Shown in pieces: positions 15,597 through 24,472 of a stretch of DNA of 61,700 bases (position 1 is the first letter of the stretch; each line of letters begins with the position of its first letter). The translations under genes and the position numbers were made by a program. Origin of the DNA: Sphingobacteriia bacterium RIFOXYC2_FULL_35_18. Its GTDB lineage: Bacteria > Bacteroidota > Bacteroidia > Chitinophagales > Chitinophagaceae. Under the pieces are notes generated by a model that saw nothing but the letters and a program-made list of their open reading frames with translations, was not told where the DNA came from and made no database searches. The DNA is taken from contig MIAG01000001.1 of assembly GCA_001829005.1 (NCBI GenBank), positions 590,383 through 652,082 of the forward strand, given 5' to 3'.

Positions 15597-16554
15597 ACAG
15601 TTACATTTTAATCGAGCACTTTTTATTTTTCTTGCATGCTTTACTGGCATTATTGGAATAGTACATCATTTTCTTTTTTCTATTCCCGATTATATTCAAT
15701 GGGTTTTCTTTAGCGTTGTTATTATCATTACTGGAATTCCTCATGGTGCATTAGACCATGAAGTTGCTAAACAGAGTAGTAACTTAAATAATCAAGTTTT
15801 TTCCGCAAAAAAATTTCATGCTAAATACCTCTTTTCAATGCTGTTGTATGGAATTGTATGGTATGTATTTCCAACGGTATCTTTCTATCTTTTTTTATTG
15901 ATTTCTGCTTTTCATTTTGGAGAAACCGATTTGCCCATTGACTCGCCCAAAGTTCCTTTACTGGGCGTTTTGTTGCAGGTGTCGTACGGTCTGTTGATTT
16001 TATTTATTATTCTATTTGTGCATATTGATACCGTTTTGCCAATCATACAAAAGATCAATATTTTCAGTCCAGGATTAATCAATTATTTACAAGGGCAACA
16101 TATTGCCTTATTGGCTATTAGTGGGAGCTTTGGCTTTTTCATTTTAACAATCATTGCTTCCTATATTATTCATAAAAAAAATATTGTTGATTTAAAACAC
16201 TTTTTTACGTTGGTCATTTTTGTTTTTATTAGTGCGTTGATTCTTCCGCTGCCATTATGCTTTATTATCTATTTTGGTTTATGGCATTCCATTACTTCTC
16301 TAGAAAATATTCGGCAGCATTTATCTAAAACAAAAAAGGAAAAATTATCATGGAAATCATTAATGATTCAATGTGTGCCGCTCACTGCTATTTCATTGGT
16401 GGGTCTTTTTTCTATTATATTTTTCTTAGACCTTACCAATAATATTAATTTGGTAATCATGGGCTTGTTCATTGGAATTTCTATTTTGACTTTGCCTCAC
16501 CAAGAAGTAATGAGTAAAATGTATTTGCTAGTCAGAAAAAAATCGGCCAATTAA
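15580..16554 (+). CDS. blh: Brp/Blh-type beta-carotene 15,15'-dioxygenase
   Basis: 324 aa polytopic membrane protein. The conserved histidine motifs that bind the catalytic iron are seen in order: IVHHF near residue 27, GIPHGALDHE near 52-61, SAFHFGETDL near 113, GLWHSITSLENIRQH near 233, and LPHQEV near 307. The family splits beta-carotene centrally into two retinal molecules. It overlaps the end of crtY by 17 bp, so translation is probably coupled. Together with the rhodopsin gene it completes a retinal-based phototrophy cassette. No terminator separates it from the convergent amidohydrolase. Confidence 0.93.
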   Translation: MAKRTKQLHFNRALFIFLACFTGIIGIVHHFLFSIPDYIQWVFFSVVIIITGIPHGALDHEVAKQSSNLNNQVFSAKKFHAKYLFSMLLYGIVWYVFPTVSFYLFLLISAFHFGETDLPIDSPKVPLLGVLLQVSYGLLILFIILFVHIDTVLPIIQKINIFSPGLINYLQGQHIALLAISGSFGFFILTIIASYIIHKKNIVDLKHFFTLVIFVFISALILPLPLCFIIYFGLWHSITSLENIRQHLSKTKKEKLSWKSLMIQCVPLTAISLVGLFSIIFFLDLTNNINLVIMGLFIGISILTLPHQEVMSKMYLLVRKKSAN

Positions 16555-16588
16555 CCATTCTATGTTAAATCGGGTCAGTTGAACAATG

Positions 16589-17791
16589 TTAAACTAAGCG
16601 CTTAACAGTGCTAGCCTCGCTAATTTGATTGTTTACTAGTTGGTCAATTACAATCACTCCTGGTTTTTTACCTATTCCAAAGCTCCCAAATTGTGAATCA
16701 AGTTGTAATGCTTTAGCACCATTCAGTGTTGCCCATTGAAGCATTTCTTCTAATGATATGTTTGGAAAATGTTTCGTGATGGTTTTTATTTCTGACAAAA
16801 TGCTCAATTGGTGGTTGCTCGATAAACTATCGGTTCCTAAAACGATATTGGATTTTTTATTGCGCAATAATTCAATAGGTGGCAATTTATTTTCTATGTA
16901 TAAATTGGCATTCACACAAAGGGTATAATACAAGTCTTGTGAGTTTTGCTTAGACAATTGGTTTGCATAATCCATATCGGCTTCGCTGGTGGTTGTATTG
17001 TGCACCAATAGAATGTTTTTGGCTTTTTCTAATTGGGGGAAGTAAGACGGCAGACTGTTTTGGCCTGTTGGGGTAAAATGGGTATGGTCTATATTCATGG
17101 CATTGTACATGCGCACAAAGTCTCCGGTACCTTTTGTAAATAATTCATTTTCGGCCGGGGTTTCCTGATTATGTATGGTTACTGTATTTCCTTCAAAATG
17201 CGGCATCATCATTTGCCAGAGCTCATTAGAAACGGAATAGGGCGCGTGCGGACTAAATGAACTTTTTAGTGGGCTCAATGAAGCGGCGGCTTCAATCAAC
17301 CTAAACTTCGATAATACTTCTAGGGCATTTGCAAAACGTGATTCAGCAATGGCGGGCTTCCATCCACTAATTTCTACAAATGTGTGATAAGCTAAATTCC
17401 CTTGTTGTTTTTGGGGGGCTGTTAGGGCATTATTACTGATATCTCCCACCGCCACAATTCCTGCTTCTAGCATTGCAGCCTCCCCTTGAGCTATAGCAGC
17501 CAATATGGTTTCTTCGGGGAAATGCCTTTCGTTTACAATTTTTAAAATAAAATCGGGCAAGCCAGTATGTTCTGGAATGATGCCCTTCATATGGCTCAAT
17601 TCTAAATGACAATGGGCATTAATAAAACCTGGTGCAATAATTCCTTTGAATTGTTGTACCTGTTCCCCCGCATCTGAACGTGGAATAATGGCTTTTATAA
17701 TCCCATCTTCTGTGGTAATGAGCACCTGGTCTGGTCCTAGAAATTGGCTTCCATCAAATAAATTTTGCCCTGAAAATTGTAAATATGCCAT
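16589..17791 (-). CDS. Amidohydrolase-family deaminase/hydrolase
   Basis: 400 aa from ATG 17791 (MAYLQFSGQNLFDG); the frame stays open to 17842 but the extra 17 residues look like leader. It is a metal-dependent TIM-barrel amidohydrolase: NAHCHLELSHM near residue 60 gives the HxH metal ligands, SFSPHAPYS near 185 and TIHNQETPAE near 210 give the next His positions, and VLGTDSLSSNH near 320 provides the catalytic Asp. The pattern is that of the chlorohydrolase/S-adenosylhomocysteine deaminase group, which includes the aminodeoxyfutalosine deaminase of menaquinone synthesis. The substrate is not determined by sequence. The gene is convergent with blh and divergent from rplM. Confidence 0.75.
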   Translation of the reverse strand: MAYLQFSGQNLFDGSQFLGPDQVLITTEDGIIKAIIPRSDAGEQVQQFKGIIAPGFINAHCHLELSHMKGIIPEHTGLPDFILKIVNERHFPEETILAAIAQGEAAMLEAGIVAVGDISNNALTAPQKQQGNLAYHTFVEISGWKPAIAESRFANALEVLSKFRLIEAAASLSPLKSSFSPHAPYSVSNELWQMMMPHFEGNTVTIHNQETPAENELFTKGTGDFVRMYNAMNIDHTHFTPTGQNSLPSYFPQLEKAKNILLVHNTTTSEADMDYANQLSKQNSQDLYYTLCVNANLYIENKLPPIELLRNKKSNIVLGTDSLSSNHQLSILSEIKTITKHFPNISLEEMLQWATLNGAKALQLDSQFGSFGIGKKPGVIVIDQLVNNQISEASTVKRLV

Positions 17792-17882
17792 GATTACAAA
17801 GGTAGATGAAAAAAAGATGCGCAAATTTTTATTGATAATCAATGTGTTACAAATGTGCTTGTAAAAATACTTCCTGAATTTC

Positions 17883-17913
17883 TTGGTTTATCCATTGCAG
17901 TATCAGACCTTTG
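17883..17913 (+). promoter_or_regulatory. Candidate promoter of the rplM operon
   Basis: TTG at 17883-17885 and GACCTTTG at 17906-17913 are spaced 20 nt, the distance expected for Bacteroidota -33 and -7 boxes. The -7 box differs from TAnnTTTG at its first base. Transcription would start near 17920 and leave a ~60-nt leader. Confidence 0.5.
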
Positions 17914-17938
17914 CCCTCCCAAAAAATGGGAATATTCT

Positions 17939-17960
17939 AATCGGTGGGATAGCGCCGATT
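17939..17960 (+). promoter_or_regulatory. Hairpin in the rplM 5' leader
   Basis: AATCGGTG (17939-17946) pairs with CGCCGATT (17953-17960), with one T-G wobble and a 6-nt loop, 19 nt before the rplM ATG. No T run follows, so it is not a terminator. Its place in front of an L13-S9 operon fits a ribosomal-protein autoregulatory leader, which is an inference. Confidence 0.4.
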
Positions 17961-17979
17961 TCACTTAAAACAAAGAATC

Positions 17980-18423
17980 ATGAGTAAACTTCATTTCACC
18001 ACCAAGCATGCGAATGCGGCTACCGTTCAACACAACTGGTATGTAGTTGATGGTACTAATCAAACCGTGGGACGTATTGCATCTAAGATTGCTGCTGTTT
18101 TACGCGGTAAAAACAAAGCTTATTACACTCCTCACGTTGATTGTGGAGATTACGTAATTGTATTAAACGCAGAGAAAGTTGTTTTCACTGGTAATAAGTT
18201 AGAAGACAAAGTATACCTAAACTTTTCTGGTTACCCAGGTGGTAAGAAAGAAGAAGTTGCTGGAAGCTTATTAAAGCGTCGTCCAGAAGTAGTAATGGAA
18301 AGAGCTGTAAAGGGAATGCTACCAAAAAATAAATTAGGTCGTAAAATGATCAAAAAATTATTTGTGTACGCAGGAACTACACATCCTCATACCGCTCAGC
18401 AACCTAAGGAACTTAAATTCTAA
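17980..18423 (+). CDS. rplM: 50S ribosomal protein L13 (uL13)
   Basis: 147 aa, standard length. Family motifs: WYVVDGTNQTVGRIASKIA near residue 20, GDYVIVLNAEKVVFTG near 58, and GMLPKNKLGRKMIKKLFVYAG near 112. It binds 23S rRNA early in large-subunit assembly. First gene of the rplM-rpsI-rpsB-tsf operon, with a 42-bp gap to rpsI and a leader hairpin upstream. Confidence 0.97.
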   Translation: MSKLHFTTKHANAATVQHNWYVVDGTNQTVGRIASKIAAVLRGKNKAYYTPHVDCGDYVIVLNAEKVVFTGNKLEDKVYLNFSGYPGGKKEEVAGSLLKRRPEVVMERAVKGMLPKNKLGRKMIKKLFVYAGTTHPHTAQQPKELKF

Positions 18424-18465
18424 AACATTGTCTGGTAGCAATGCCAGACGCCAAGCATAATCAAA

Positions 18466-18855
18466 ATGGAAAAACAAAAAAATGCAGTTGGTCGCCGTAA
18501 AGAAGCCGTAACACGTGTCTTCATTAGCAAGGGCGAAGGTAAAATAACTGTAAACGACAAAGATTACAAAGCTTATTTCCCATTGGTTTATTTACAGAAC
18601 CAAGTTGAAGCTCCTCTTAAAACAACTGAACTAGAAGGCAAGTTTGATATCGTTATCAATGCTGCTGGTGGTGGTTTAAAAGGACAAGCTGAAGCAGCTA
18701 AATTGGGTATTGCCCGTGCGTTGCTTGAAGTTAATCCTGAATTACGCCCTGCATTAAAAGCTGCTGGTCAACTTAAACGTGATCCTCGTAGTGTTGAACG
18801 TAAGAAATTTGGTCATAAGAAAGCACGTAGAAGCTACCAGTTCAGTAAGCGTTAA
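18466..18855 (+). CDS. rpsI: 30S ribosomal protein S9 (uS9)
   Basis: 129 aa. Starts with the conserved AVGRRKEAVTRVF segment and ends with the basic tail RRSYQFSKR, whose final Lys-Arg reaches the P-site tRNA in the 30S decoding centre. The central GGGLKGQAEAAKLGIARAL segment is typical. Second gene of the rplM operon; 57 bp separate it from rpsB. Confidence 0.97.
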   Translation: MEKQKNAVGRRKEAVTRVFISKGEGKITVNDKDYKAYFPLVYLQNQVEAPLKTTELEGKFDIVINAAGGGLKGQAEAAKLGIARALLEVNPELRPALKAAGQLKRDPRSVERKKFGHKKARRSYQFSKR

Positions 18856-18912
18856 TCGTTGTATTGAATATCTACTGAAAATAAATTTTAAAAAATTATA
18901 TAATTCACCACA

Positions 18913-19815
18913 ATGGAAAATAACACTTCACTACAACAGCAACTATTGGAGGCCGGCGTTCACTTTGGTCACCTTAAAAAGAAGTGGAATCCTAAGATGT
19001 TGCCTTACATCTTCGCTGAGAAAAAAGGTATTCATATTATTGACCTTAACAAAACAGTAGATTACTTACAAGAGTCTGCTGCTGCTATCAAGCAAATTGC
19101 TAAGAGCGGTAAGAAAATTATGTTTGTTGCTACTAAGAAACAAGCTAAAGAAATCGTTACTGAGTGTGCTAAGCGTGTAAACATGCCTTATGCTACAGAA
19201 CGTTGGTTAGGTGGTATGCTTACCAACTTCAACACTGTTCGTAAGAGTGTTAAGAAAATGCAGAGCATTGAAAAAATGTTGGCAGACGGTAGCGCTGAAA
19301 GCTTAACTAAGAAAGAAAGATTAACCCTTACTCGCGATAAGGATAAAATGGAAAAAGTATTAGGTGGTATTGCTCAATTGGGCCGTCTTCCTGCAGCTTT
19401 ATTCCTTGTAGACATTGGTCATGAGCATATTGCTTTAGCTGAAGCTAAGCGTTTGGGCATTACTACTTTTGGAATGGTTGATACCAACTCTGATCCTAAT
19501 AAAGTAGACTTTGCTATCCCTGCAAATGATGATGCTACCAAATCTATCGCAATCATTACTAATTACATTGTTGCTGCAATTGCAGAAGGTTTAGCAGAGC
19601 GTCAAGCATCTAAAGATGAAGACGAAACTGATGACAACAACAACGAAAATGAAGCAAGAGCTCGTCGTTTAGAAGCAGAAGCACAATCTGAAGCTGGTCG
19701 TGGCGGAAGAGGTCGTGGTGCTGGTGCTCCAGCGGGTGGACCAGGTGGTGCACCAAAGCGTCGTACTCCAGCGGGTGGCGGTAATCGCAGACCTGCAGGT
19801 GGTGGCGGTAGATAA
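18913..19815 (+). CDS. rpsB: 30S ribosomal protein S2 (uS2) with RGG-rich C-terminal extension
   Basis: 300 aa. Residues 1-230 are the normal S2 core (LLEAGVHFGHLKKKWNPKM at the start, RWLGGMLTNFNT near 97, DTNSDPN near 195). The last ~65 residues are an extension: an acidic Asp/Asn/Glu stretch, then a tail rich in Arg, Gly, Pro and Ala with repeats such as GRGGRGRG and PAGGG. Usual S2 proteins end soon after the AIAEGL helix. The core binds 16S rRNA and anchors S1 in other phyla; the tail may add RNA or protein contacts (inference). It lies between rpsI and tsf, the usual order. Confidence 0.95.
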   Translation: MENNTSLQQQLLEAGVHFGHLKKKWNPKMLPYIFAEKKGIHIIDLNKTVDYLQESAAAIKQIAKSGKKIMFVATKKQAKEIVTECAKRVNMPYATERWLGGMLTNFNTVRKSVKKMQSIEKMLADGSAESLTKKERLTLTRDKDKMEKVLGGIAQLGRLPAALFLVDIGHEHIALAEAKRLGITTFGMVDTNSDPNKVDFAIPANDDATKSIAIITNYIVAAIAEGLAERQASKDEDETDDNNNENEARARRLEAEAQSEAGRGGRGRGAGAPAGGPGGAPKRRTPAGGGNRRPAGGGGR

Positions 19816-19848
19816 GCCTTATTTGAGAATTTTTAAATTGAAATAATT

Positions 19849-20685
19849 ATGTCAACTGCAACTATTACAGCTGCCGATATAAATAAATTACGTCAGGCAA
19901 CTGGTGCCGGAATGTTGGATTGTAGAAAAGCTTTAACTGAAACCAACGGTGATTTTGAAGCTGCTATTGATTGGTTACGTAAGCAAGGTCAGAAAGTGGC
20001 TGCAAAACGTAGCGATAGAGAAGCTAAAGAAGGAGTGATCATTGCTCGTACTTCTGCGGATAACAAAGTTGGATTTGTAGTTTGTATTAGCTGTGAAACC
20101 GATTTCGTTTCTAAAAACGCTGACTTCGTTGCATTTGCTACTTCTATTGCTGATGCAGCTGTTGCCAACAACGTTAAGAGTGCAGAAGAGTTAAATGAAG
20201 TATTGATTAATGGTGCTAAAGTAGCAGATTTAATCAATGATAAATTAGCTGCAATCGGTGAAAAAATTGGGGTTGCTAAATTTGAAAGAATTGAAGCTCC
20301 TTATGTTGCATCATATATTCACGGTGCAAACCGTATGGGTGTTTTAGTAGGATTAACTACTGATGCTCCTGAAGCAGGAAAAGACGTAGCAATGCAAATT
20401 GCTGCTATGAATCCTCTTGCGGTAGATGCGAATAGCATTCCTGCTGAAACCATTGAAAGAGAAAGAGCCATTGTTATTGAAACAATGAAAGCTGATCCTA
20501 AGATGGCTGGTAAACCTGAAGAAATGGTGGCTAAAATTGCAGAAGGCAAGTTAAATGCATTCTTTAAAGAGAATACATTATTGGCTCAGGCTTTTGTAAA
20601 AGATGGCGGCATTACTGTAGAAGCTTACTTAAAGAGTGCTGGTAACGTTACTGTTACTGAATTCAAGCGTGTTGCGCTAGGATAA
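19849..20685 (+). CDS. tsf: Elongation factor Ts
   Basis: 278 aa. N-terminal UBA-like domain (INKLRQATGAGMLDCRKAL), then the TDFVSKN motif (CETDFVSKNADF) that contacts EF-Tu, and paired core domains. It exchanges GDP for GTP on EF-Tu. Last gene of the rplM-rpsI-rpsB-tsf transcript, 33 bp after rpsB, and followed by an intrinsic terminator. Confidence 0.97.
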   Translation: MSTATITAADINKLRQATGAGMLDCRKALTETNGDFEAAIDWLRKQGQKVAAKRSDREAKEGVIIARTSADNKVGFVVCISCETDFVSKNADFVAFATSIADAAVANNVKSAEELNEVLINGAKVADLINDKLAAIGEKIGVAKFERIEAPYVASYIHGANRMGVLVGLTTDAPEAGKDVAMQIAAMNPLAVDANSIPAETIERERAIVIETMKADPKMAGKPEEMVAKIAEGKLNAFFKENTLLAQAFVKDGGITVEAYLKSAGNVTVTEFKRVALG

Positions 20686-20709
20686 TTTGTACTCATTGAA
20701 TATTTTTTC

Positions 20710-20741
20710 AAAAGCCTCTCCTATTTATCGGAGGGGCTTTT
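20710..20741 (+). terminator. Intrinsic terminator after tsf
   Basis: A 12-bp stem (20710-20721 with 20730-20741, one T-G wobble) around an 8-nt loop. The stem ends in four T and is followed within two bases by a -7-like box, so termination and the next promoter are packed together. Confidence 0.7.
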
Positions 20742-20742
20742 G

Positions 20743-20750
20743 TACTTTTG
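20743..20750 (+). promoter_or_regulatory. Candidate -7 box TACTTTTG for pyrH
   Basis: Exact TAnnTTTG match, 27 nt before the pyrH ATG and directly after the tsf terminator. No good -33 TTTG lies at 19-20 nt upstream, because that stretch is the terminator stem. Confidence 0.45.
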
Positions 20751-20777
20751 TAACCTACTCAATTATAAACGAATCTC

Positions 20778-21494
20778 ATGCTACCAAAATTCAAACGTAT
20801 CCTACTTAAATTATCCGGTGAAGCTTTATTAGGTGACCAAAGAAACGGAGACCCTTTTAATCCTAAAATCATTGAGCAATATGCCCATGATATTAAGCGT
20901 GTAACCGATTTGGGGGTTCAAGTAGCAATTGTAATTGGGGGTGGTAATATTTACCGCGGAATGAACGAGGCCGATAGTGGTATTGAAAGAGCCCACGGCG
21001 ATTATATGGGAATGTTGGCAACTGTAATTAACGCCATGGCTATGCAGGCTATGTTAGAAAAAATTGGGGTGTATACAAGATTGCAAAGTGCCATCAATAT
21101 GGAACAAGTGGCTGAACCCTATATCCGTAGAAAAGCATTGCGTCATTTAGAAAAAGGTCGTGTGGTAATATTTGGGGCTGGTACCGGTAACCCTTATTTC
21201 ACTACCGATACCGCTGGTTCATTAAGAGCTATTGAAATGAAGGCAGACGTTATATTGAAAGGTACAAGGGTTGATGGCATTTACAGTGCAGATCCAGAAA
21301 AAGATCCAACCGCTACTAAATTTGAAAAACTAAGCTTTCAGGAATGTATTTCTCAGAATCTGAAAGTGATGGATATGACCGCATTTACTTTGTGTATGGA
21401 GAATAAATTACCCATCATTGTTTTTGATATGAATACTCAAGGAAATTTACTTCAAGTGGTAGAAGGGGCCAATGTAGGTACGCTGGTGAGCTAG
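20778..21494 (+). CDS. pyrH: Uridylate kinase (UMP kinase)
   Basis: 238 aa, normal length for the bacterial hexameric enzyme of the amino-acid-kinase fold. Motifs: [14 protein letters not shown] at the N-terminus, [10 protein letters not shown] near residue 55, and [15 protein letters not shown] near 131 with the conserved Thr and Asp residues. It converts UMP to UDP. Commonly placed after tsf; here it has its own promoter-like box and a separating terminator. Confidence 0.96.
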   Translation: MLPKFKRILLKLSGEALLGDQRNGDPFNPKIIEQYAHDIKRVTDLGVQVAIVIGGGNIYRGMNEADSGIERAHGDYMGMLATVINAMAMQAMLEKIGVYTRLQSAINMEQVAEPYIRRKALRHLEKGRVVIFGAGTGNPYFTTDTAGSLRAIEMKADVILKGTRVDGIYSADPEKDPTATKFEKLSFQECISQNLKVMDMTAFTLCMENKLPIIVFDMNTQGNLLQVVEGANVGTLVS

Positions 21495-21551
21495 TTGCCC
21501 GTTCGTGTAATAATATAAGCTATTCAATCATCCTATGGTAATTTCATACTG

Positions 21552-22856
21552 ATGCGTAAGTTAATTCTGCTTGTTTTTTTAGGAACTGTTTCGGCTCAGT
21601 TTGGATACAGTCAAAATAGACTGAGTTTGTCTGATGCTTTGGCTATTGCTCTAAAGAATAGCTATAATATTCAACTGGCTAAAAACAATGTTGAAATAGC
21701 GACAATTAATAATTATGTTGGGGTTGCTGGTGGATTACCCACTGTTAATGCTACCGTTAACGATGTAGAAAATATTACTACGATTAATCAAAAATTTCCA
21801 GACCCTTCTAGAGATGTAACCAGAAGTGGTGTTTCATCAAATAATATGAATGCCAATATTACTGCAGGTATTTTATTATTTAATGGATTTAGGGTTAAGG
21901 CAGCACAGCAAAGATTAAATGAATTACAAAAAATGAACCAAGACATGCTGAATGCACAAATTCAGAGTACCATGGCTTCGGTAATCACCAGTTATTATGA
22001 TGTAGTTCGTCAGCAAAATTTACTCAGCACTATTAATAAATCTATTGAAGTTTCTCAACAAAGAATCGATATTATTAATAGCCGTCAAGAAGTTGGCCTT
22101 GCCAATAATGCAGACTTGTATCAAGCTCAAATTGATTTGAATGCATTGGTTCAATCTAAACAAGCACAACAACTAATTATAGACCAAGGGAAAACCAATT
22201 TGCTGAGTTTGATTTTTGTGAGTCCTGATTCATCAGTGGTTATTAATGATACCATTGTGGTAGATGAAAAAATCAATTTCAGCCAATTAAAAACACTGGC
22301 TTTAAAGAATCCACAAGTTTCAGTAGCAGAGCAGCAAATAAAAATAAATGAGTTAATCGAAAGAGAAACTGCTGCGCTCCGCGTTCCTACTTTACGTGCT
22401 ACCACTGGAATTAATTTTAGTAATACCAAAAGTGGGGCAGGATTTATTCTTGAAAATAGAAGCTATGGTCCATTCTTGGGAGTCAATTTAGCTATTCCTA
22501 TTTACAATGGACTAATCAATAAAAAACAACAACAGGTTGCGGAAATTAATACACGCAATGCAAAAGTGCAGCGCGATCAATTCTTATTAGATATTGAAAC
22601 AGGTGCAGTAAGAACTTATCAAGCTTATGCAAATACTTTGGCTCAATTGAAAACTGCCAAACAAAATCAAGTATTAAGTAAGCAGTTATTAGACTTAGTG
22701 ATGCAACGTTTTCAATTGGGTCAAGCTACTATTGTTGATGTAAAACTAGCCCAGCAAAGTTTTGAAAATGAATCGTATAGATTGGTTAACTTGGCATTTA
22801 CAGCCAAAGTTGCCGAAGTTGAATTAAAGCGCTTGGCCAATATTATTGAGCCTTAA
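21552..22856 (+). CDS. TolC-family outer membrane protein
   Basis: 434 aa. Signal peptide (cleavage after GYSQ, about residue 21), then the two coiled-coil repeats of outer membrane efflux proteins, with LSLSDALAIALKNSYNIQLAKNNVE at the start of repeat 1 and QVAEINTRNAKVQRD in repeat 2. The family forms trimeric outer-membrane channels for efflux pumps or type I secretion. No pump gene is adjacent; the aminotransferase 10 bp downstream is in the same direction. A second TolC protein belongs to the efflux operon at 30741. Confidence 0.85.
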   Translation: MRKLILLVFLGTVSAQFGYSQNRLSLSDALAIALKNSYNIQLAKNNVEIATINNYVGVAGGLPTVNATVNDVENITTINQKFPDPSRDVTRSGVSSNNMNANITAGILLFNGFRVKAAQQRLNELQKMNQDMLNAQIQSTMASVITSYYDVVRQQNLLSTINKSIEVSQQRIDIINSRQEVGLANNADLYQAQIDLNALVQSKQAQQLIIDQGKTNLLSLIFVSPDSSVVINDTIVVDEKINFSQLKTLALKNPQVSVAEQQIKINELIERETAALRVPTLRATTGINFSNTKSGAGFILENRSYGPFLGVNLAIPIYNGLINKKQQQVAEINTRNAKVQRDQFLLDIETGAVRTYQAYANTLAQLKTAKQNQVLSKQLLDLVMQRFQLGQATIVDVKLAQQSFENESYRLVNLAFTAKVAEVELKRLANIIEP

Positions 22857-22866
22857 TTTTTTTAAA

Positions 22867-24015
22867 GTGTCTATAGCTATACAGTCTAAACTACCCCACG
22901 TAGGAACTACCATTTTTACCGTAATGAGCCAATTGGCCAATGAATATGGTGCAGTTAATTTAGGGCAGGGTTTTCCCGATTTCATGATGAGTGCCGAATT
23001 AACTGGATTGGTTGATAAAGCCATGAAAGATGGTTTCAATCAATACACCCATATGAATGGGTATCCGCCGCTGCTGTCTGCATTGTCTTTGAAAGCAGCT
23101 AATTTATATAGTGCTTCGGTTGATTCAACGAGTGAAATTACCGTAACACCTGGAGGCACTTATGCTATTTACACTGCACTCACCACAGTATTACAACCTG
23201 GCGATGAAGTCATTTTATTTGAGCCTGCTTATGATTGTTATATCCCTACGATTGAATTAAATAAAGCGATTGCTGTTCCTATACAATTGGAATATCCCAA
23301 TTATGCTATACCATGGGATGAAGTAAAAGCCAAAATTTCTCCTCGCACTAGAATGATCATGATTAACTCGCCCCATAATCCAACGGGTGCGGTAATGTCT
23401 GCAAACGACATGCAAATATTAGAGGGTATAGTTGCAGGTACTGATATCTTAATTTTAAGTGATGAAGTATACGAACATTTAATTTTTGACGGGATTGAAC
23501 ACCAAAGTATTTTGAAATACCCTGGATTATTCGAAAGGAGTTTTGTTTGTTTCTCTTTTGGTAAAACCTATCATTGTACAGGTTGGAAATTGGGTTATTG
23601 TATGGCACCTGCACACTTAATGAAAGAGTTTAGAAAAGTGCATCAGTTCAATTGTTTTTGTTGCAATACCCCACAGCAAGTTGCTTTAACTACATATATC
23701 CAAAACGCAGATGCTTATCTACAATTGGGCATACAAATACAAGCTAAGCGAGACTATTTTAGAATATTGATGCGCGATACGCCATTTACTTGTATTCCCT
23801 CTCATGGAAGTTATTTTGAGTGCTATAGCTATGCTAATTTCAGTCAGGTTTCCGATAAAGAATTGGCCACAACGCTCACCAAAGAATTTGGCGTGGCAAC
23901 CATACCAGTTTCGGCATTCTATCAAAATGGTCAAGACAATAAAGTATTGCGTTTTTGTTTTGCCAAAAAAGAAAGCACTTTAGAAAAAGCAGTAGAAGGC
24001 TTGAAGCGATTATAA
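22867..24015 (+). CDS. Class I/II aminotransferase, methionine aminotransferase-like
   Basis: 382 aa from GTG 22867. No ATG is available near the family start, and a TTG at 22846 would overlap the upstream stop. Fold-type I PLP enzyme: VTPGGTYAIYTAL, NSPHNPTGAV near residue 168, SDEVYEHLIFDG near 198, and the PLP-Lys in FSFGKTYHCTGWKLGY near 228. The N-terminus SKLPHVGTTIFTVMSQLA and NLGQGFPDF resemble E. coli YbdL, which prefers methionine and aromatic amino acids, and the kynurenine aminotransferase group. Substrate assignment is by similarity only. Confidence 0.85.
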   Translation: MSIAIQSKLPHVGTTIFTVMSQLANEYGAVNLGQGFPDFMMSAELTGLVDKAMKDGFNQYTHMNGYPPLLSALSLKAANLYSASVDSTSEITVTPGGTYAIYTALTTVLQPGDEVILFEPAYDCYIPTIELNKAIAVPIQLEYPNYAIPWDEVKAKISPRTRMIMINSPHNPTGAVMSANDMQILEGIVAGTDILILSDEVYEHLIFDGIEHQSILKYPGLFERSFVCFSFGKTYHCTGWKLGYCMAPAHLMKEFRKVHQFNCFCCNTPQQVALTTYIQNADAYLQLGIQIQAKRDYFRILMRDTPFTCIPSHGSYFECYSYANFSQVSDKELATTLTKEFGVATIPVSAFYQNGQDNKVLRFCFAKKESTLEKAVEGLKRL

Positions 24016-24067
24016 GCCCCATTTTAAACATAAGTGTCCAATTTATACTTTTAATTGCCCAATTAAT

Positions 24068-24083
24068 TAAACACTATTGTTTA
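24068..24083. promoter_or_regulatory. Inverted repeat in front of the HTH gene
   Basis: TAAACA-CTAT-TGTTTA, six-base arms with a 4-nt spacer, ending 13 nt before the TTG start of the helix-turn-helix gene. The location fits an autoregulatory operator; short AT-rich palindromes also occur by chance. Confidence 0.3.
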
Positions 24084-24096
24084 TTTCTTTACGCTA

Positions 24097-24465
24097 TTGA
24101 AAAACAATAGAAAAAAACAGCATCGAGGGCACTTGCTTAAAGAATTAGTAAAAGCAAATGGGATTGCTATTTCCAAACTTGCTCAAAGGGTTGGTATTAG
24201 TCGTTCTAGTTACTACAATCATGCAGAAGACCCAGAATTATCAATTGATTTGATGGTGAAATATGCTAAAGTATTGAATGTTAATTTATCAGATTATGTA
24301 ACAGAATTAGGAGAGTTAAACGCAACTGAATCTATACCCAATTATTTACTTGAAGCTAGACCCAAAAACTTACAAGAAGCCAATGCAATAATTCAAACAT
24401 TGCAAAATAAGTACATCACTCTTCTAGAAAAATACCATATTCTTCACGAGCAATTAAAAAAATAG
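24097..24465 (+). CDS. Small helix-turn-helix protein with C-terminal coiled coil
   Basis: 122 aa. The only possible start is TTG 24097: the frame is closed by TAA at 24064-24066 and contains no ATG or GTG before the HTH. Residues about 12-60 form an XRE-like HTH (GIAISKLAQRVGISRSSYYN, then LSIDLMVKYAKVLNV). The C-terminal ~35 residues (EANAIIQTLQNKYITLLEKYHILHEQLKK) look like a coiled coil for dimerisation. It is followed by an orphan response regulator 7 bp downstream, so both are likely made from one transcript. Targets are unknown. Confidence 0.65.
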   Translation: MKNNRKKQHRGHLLKELVKANGIAISKLAQRVGISRSSYYNHAEDPELSIDLMVKYAKVLNVNLSDYVTELGELNATESIPNYLLEARPKNLQEANAIIQTLQNKYITLLEKYHILHEQLKK

Positions 24466-24472
24466 GATTGGC

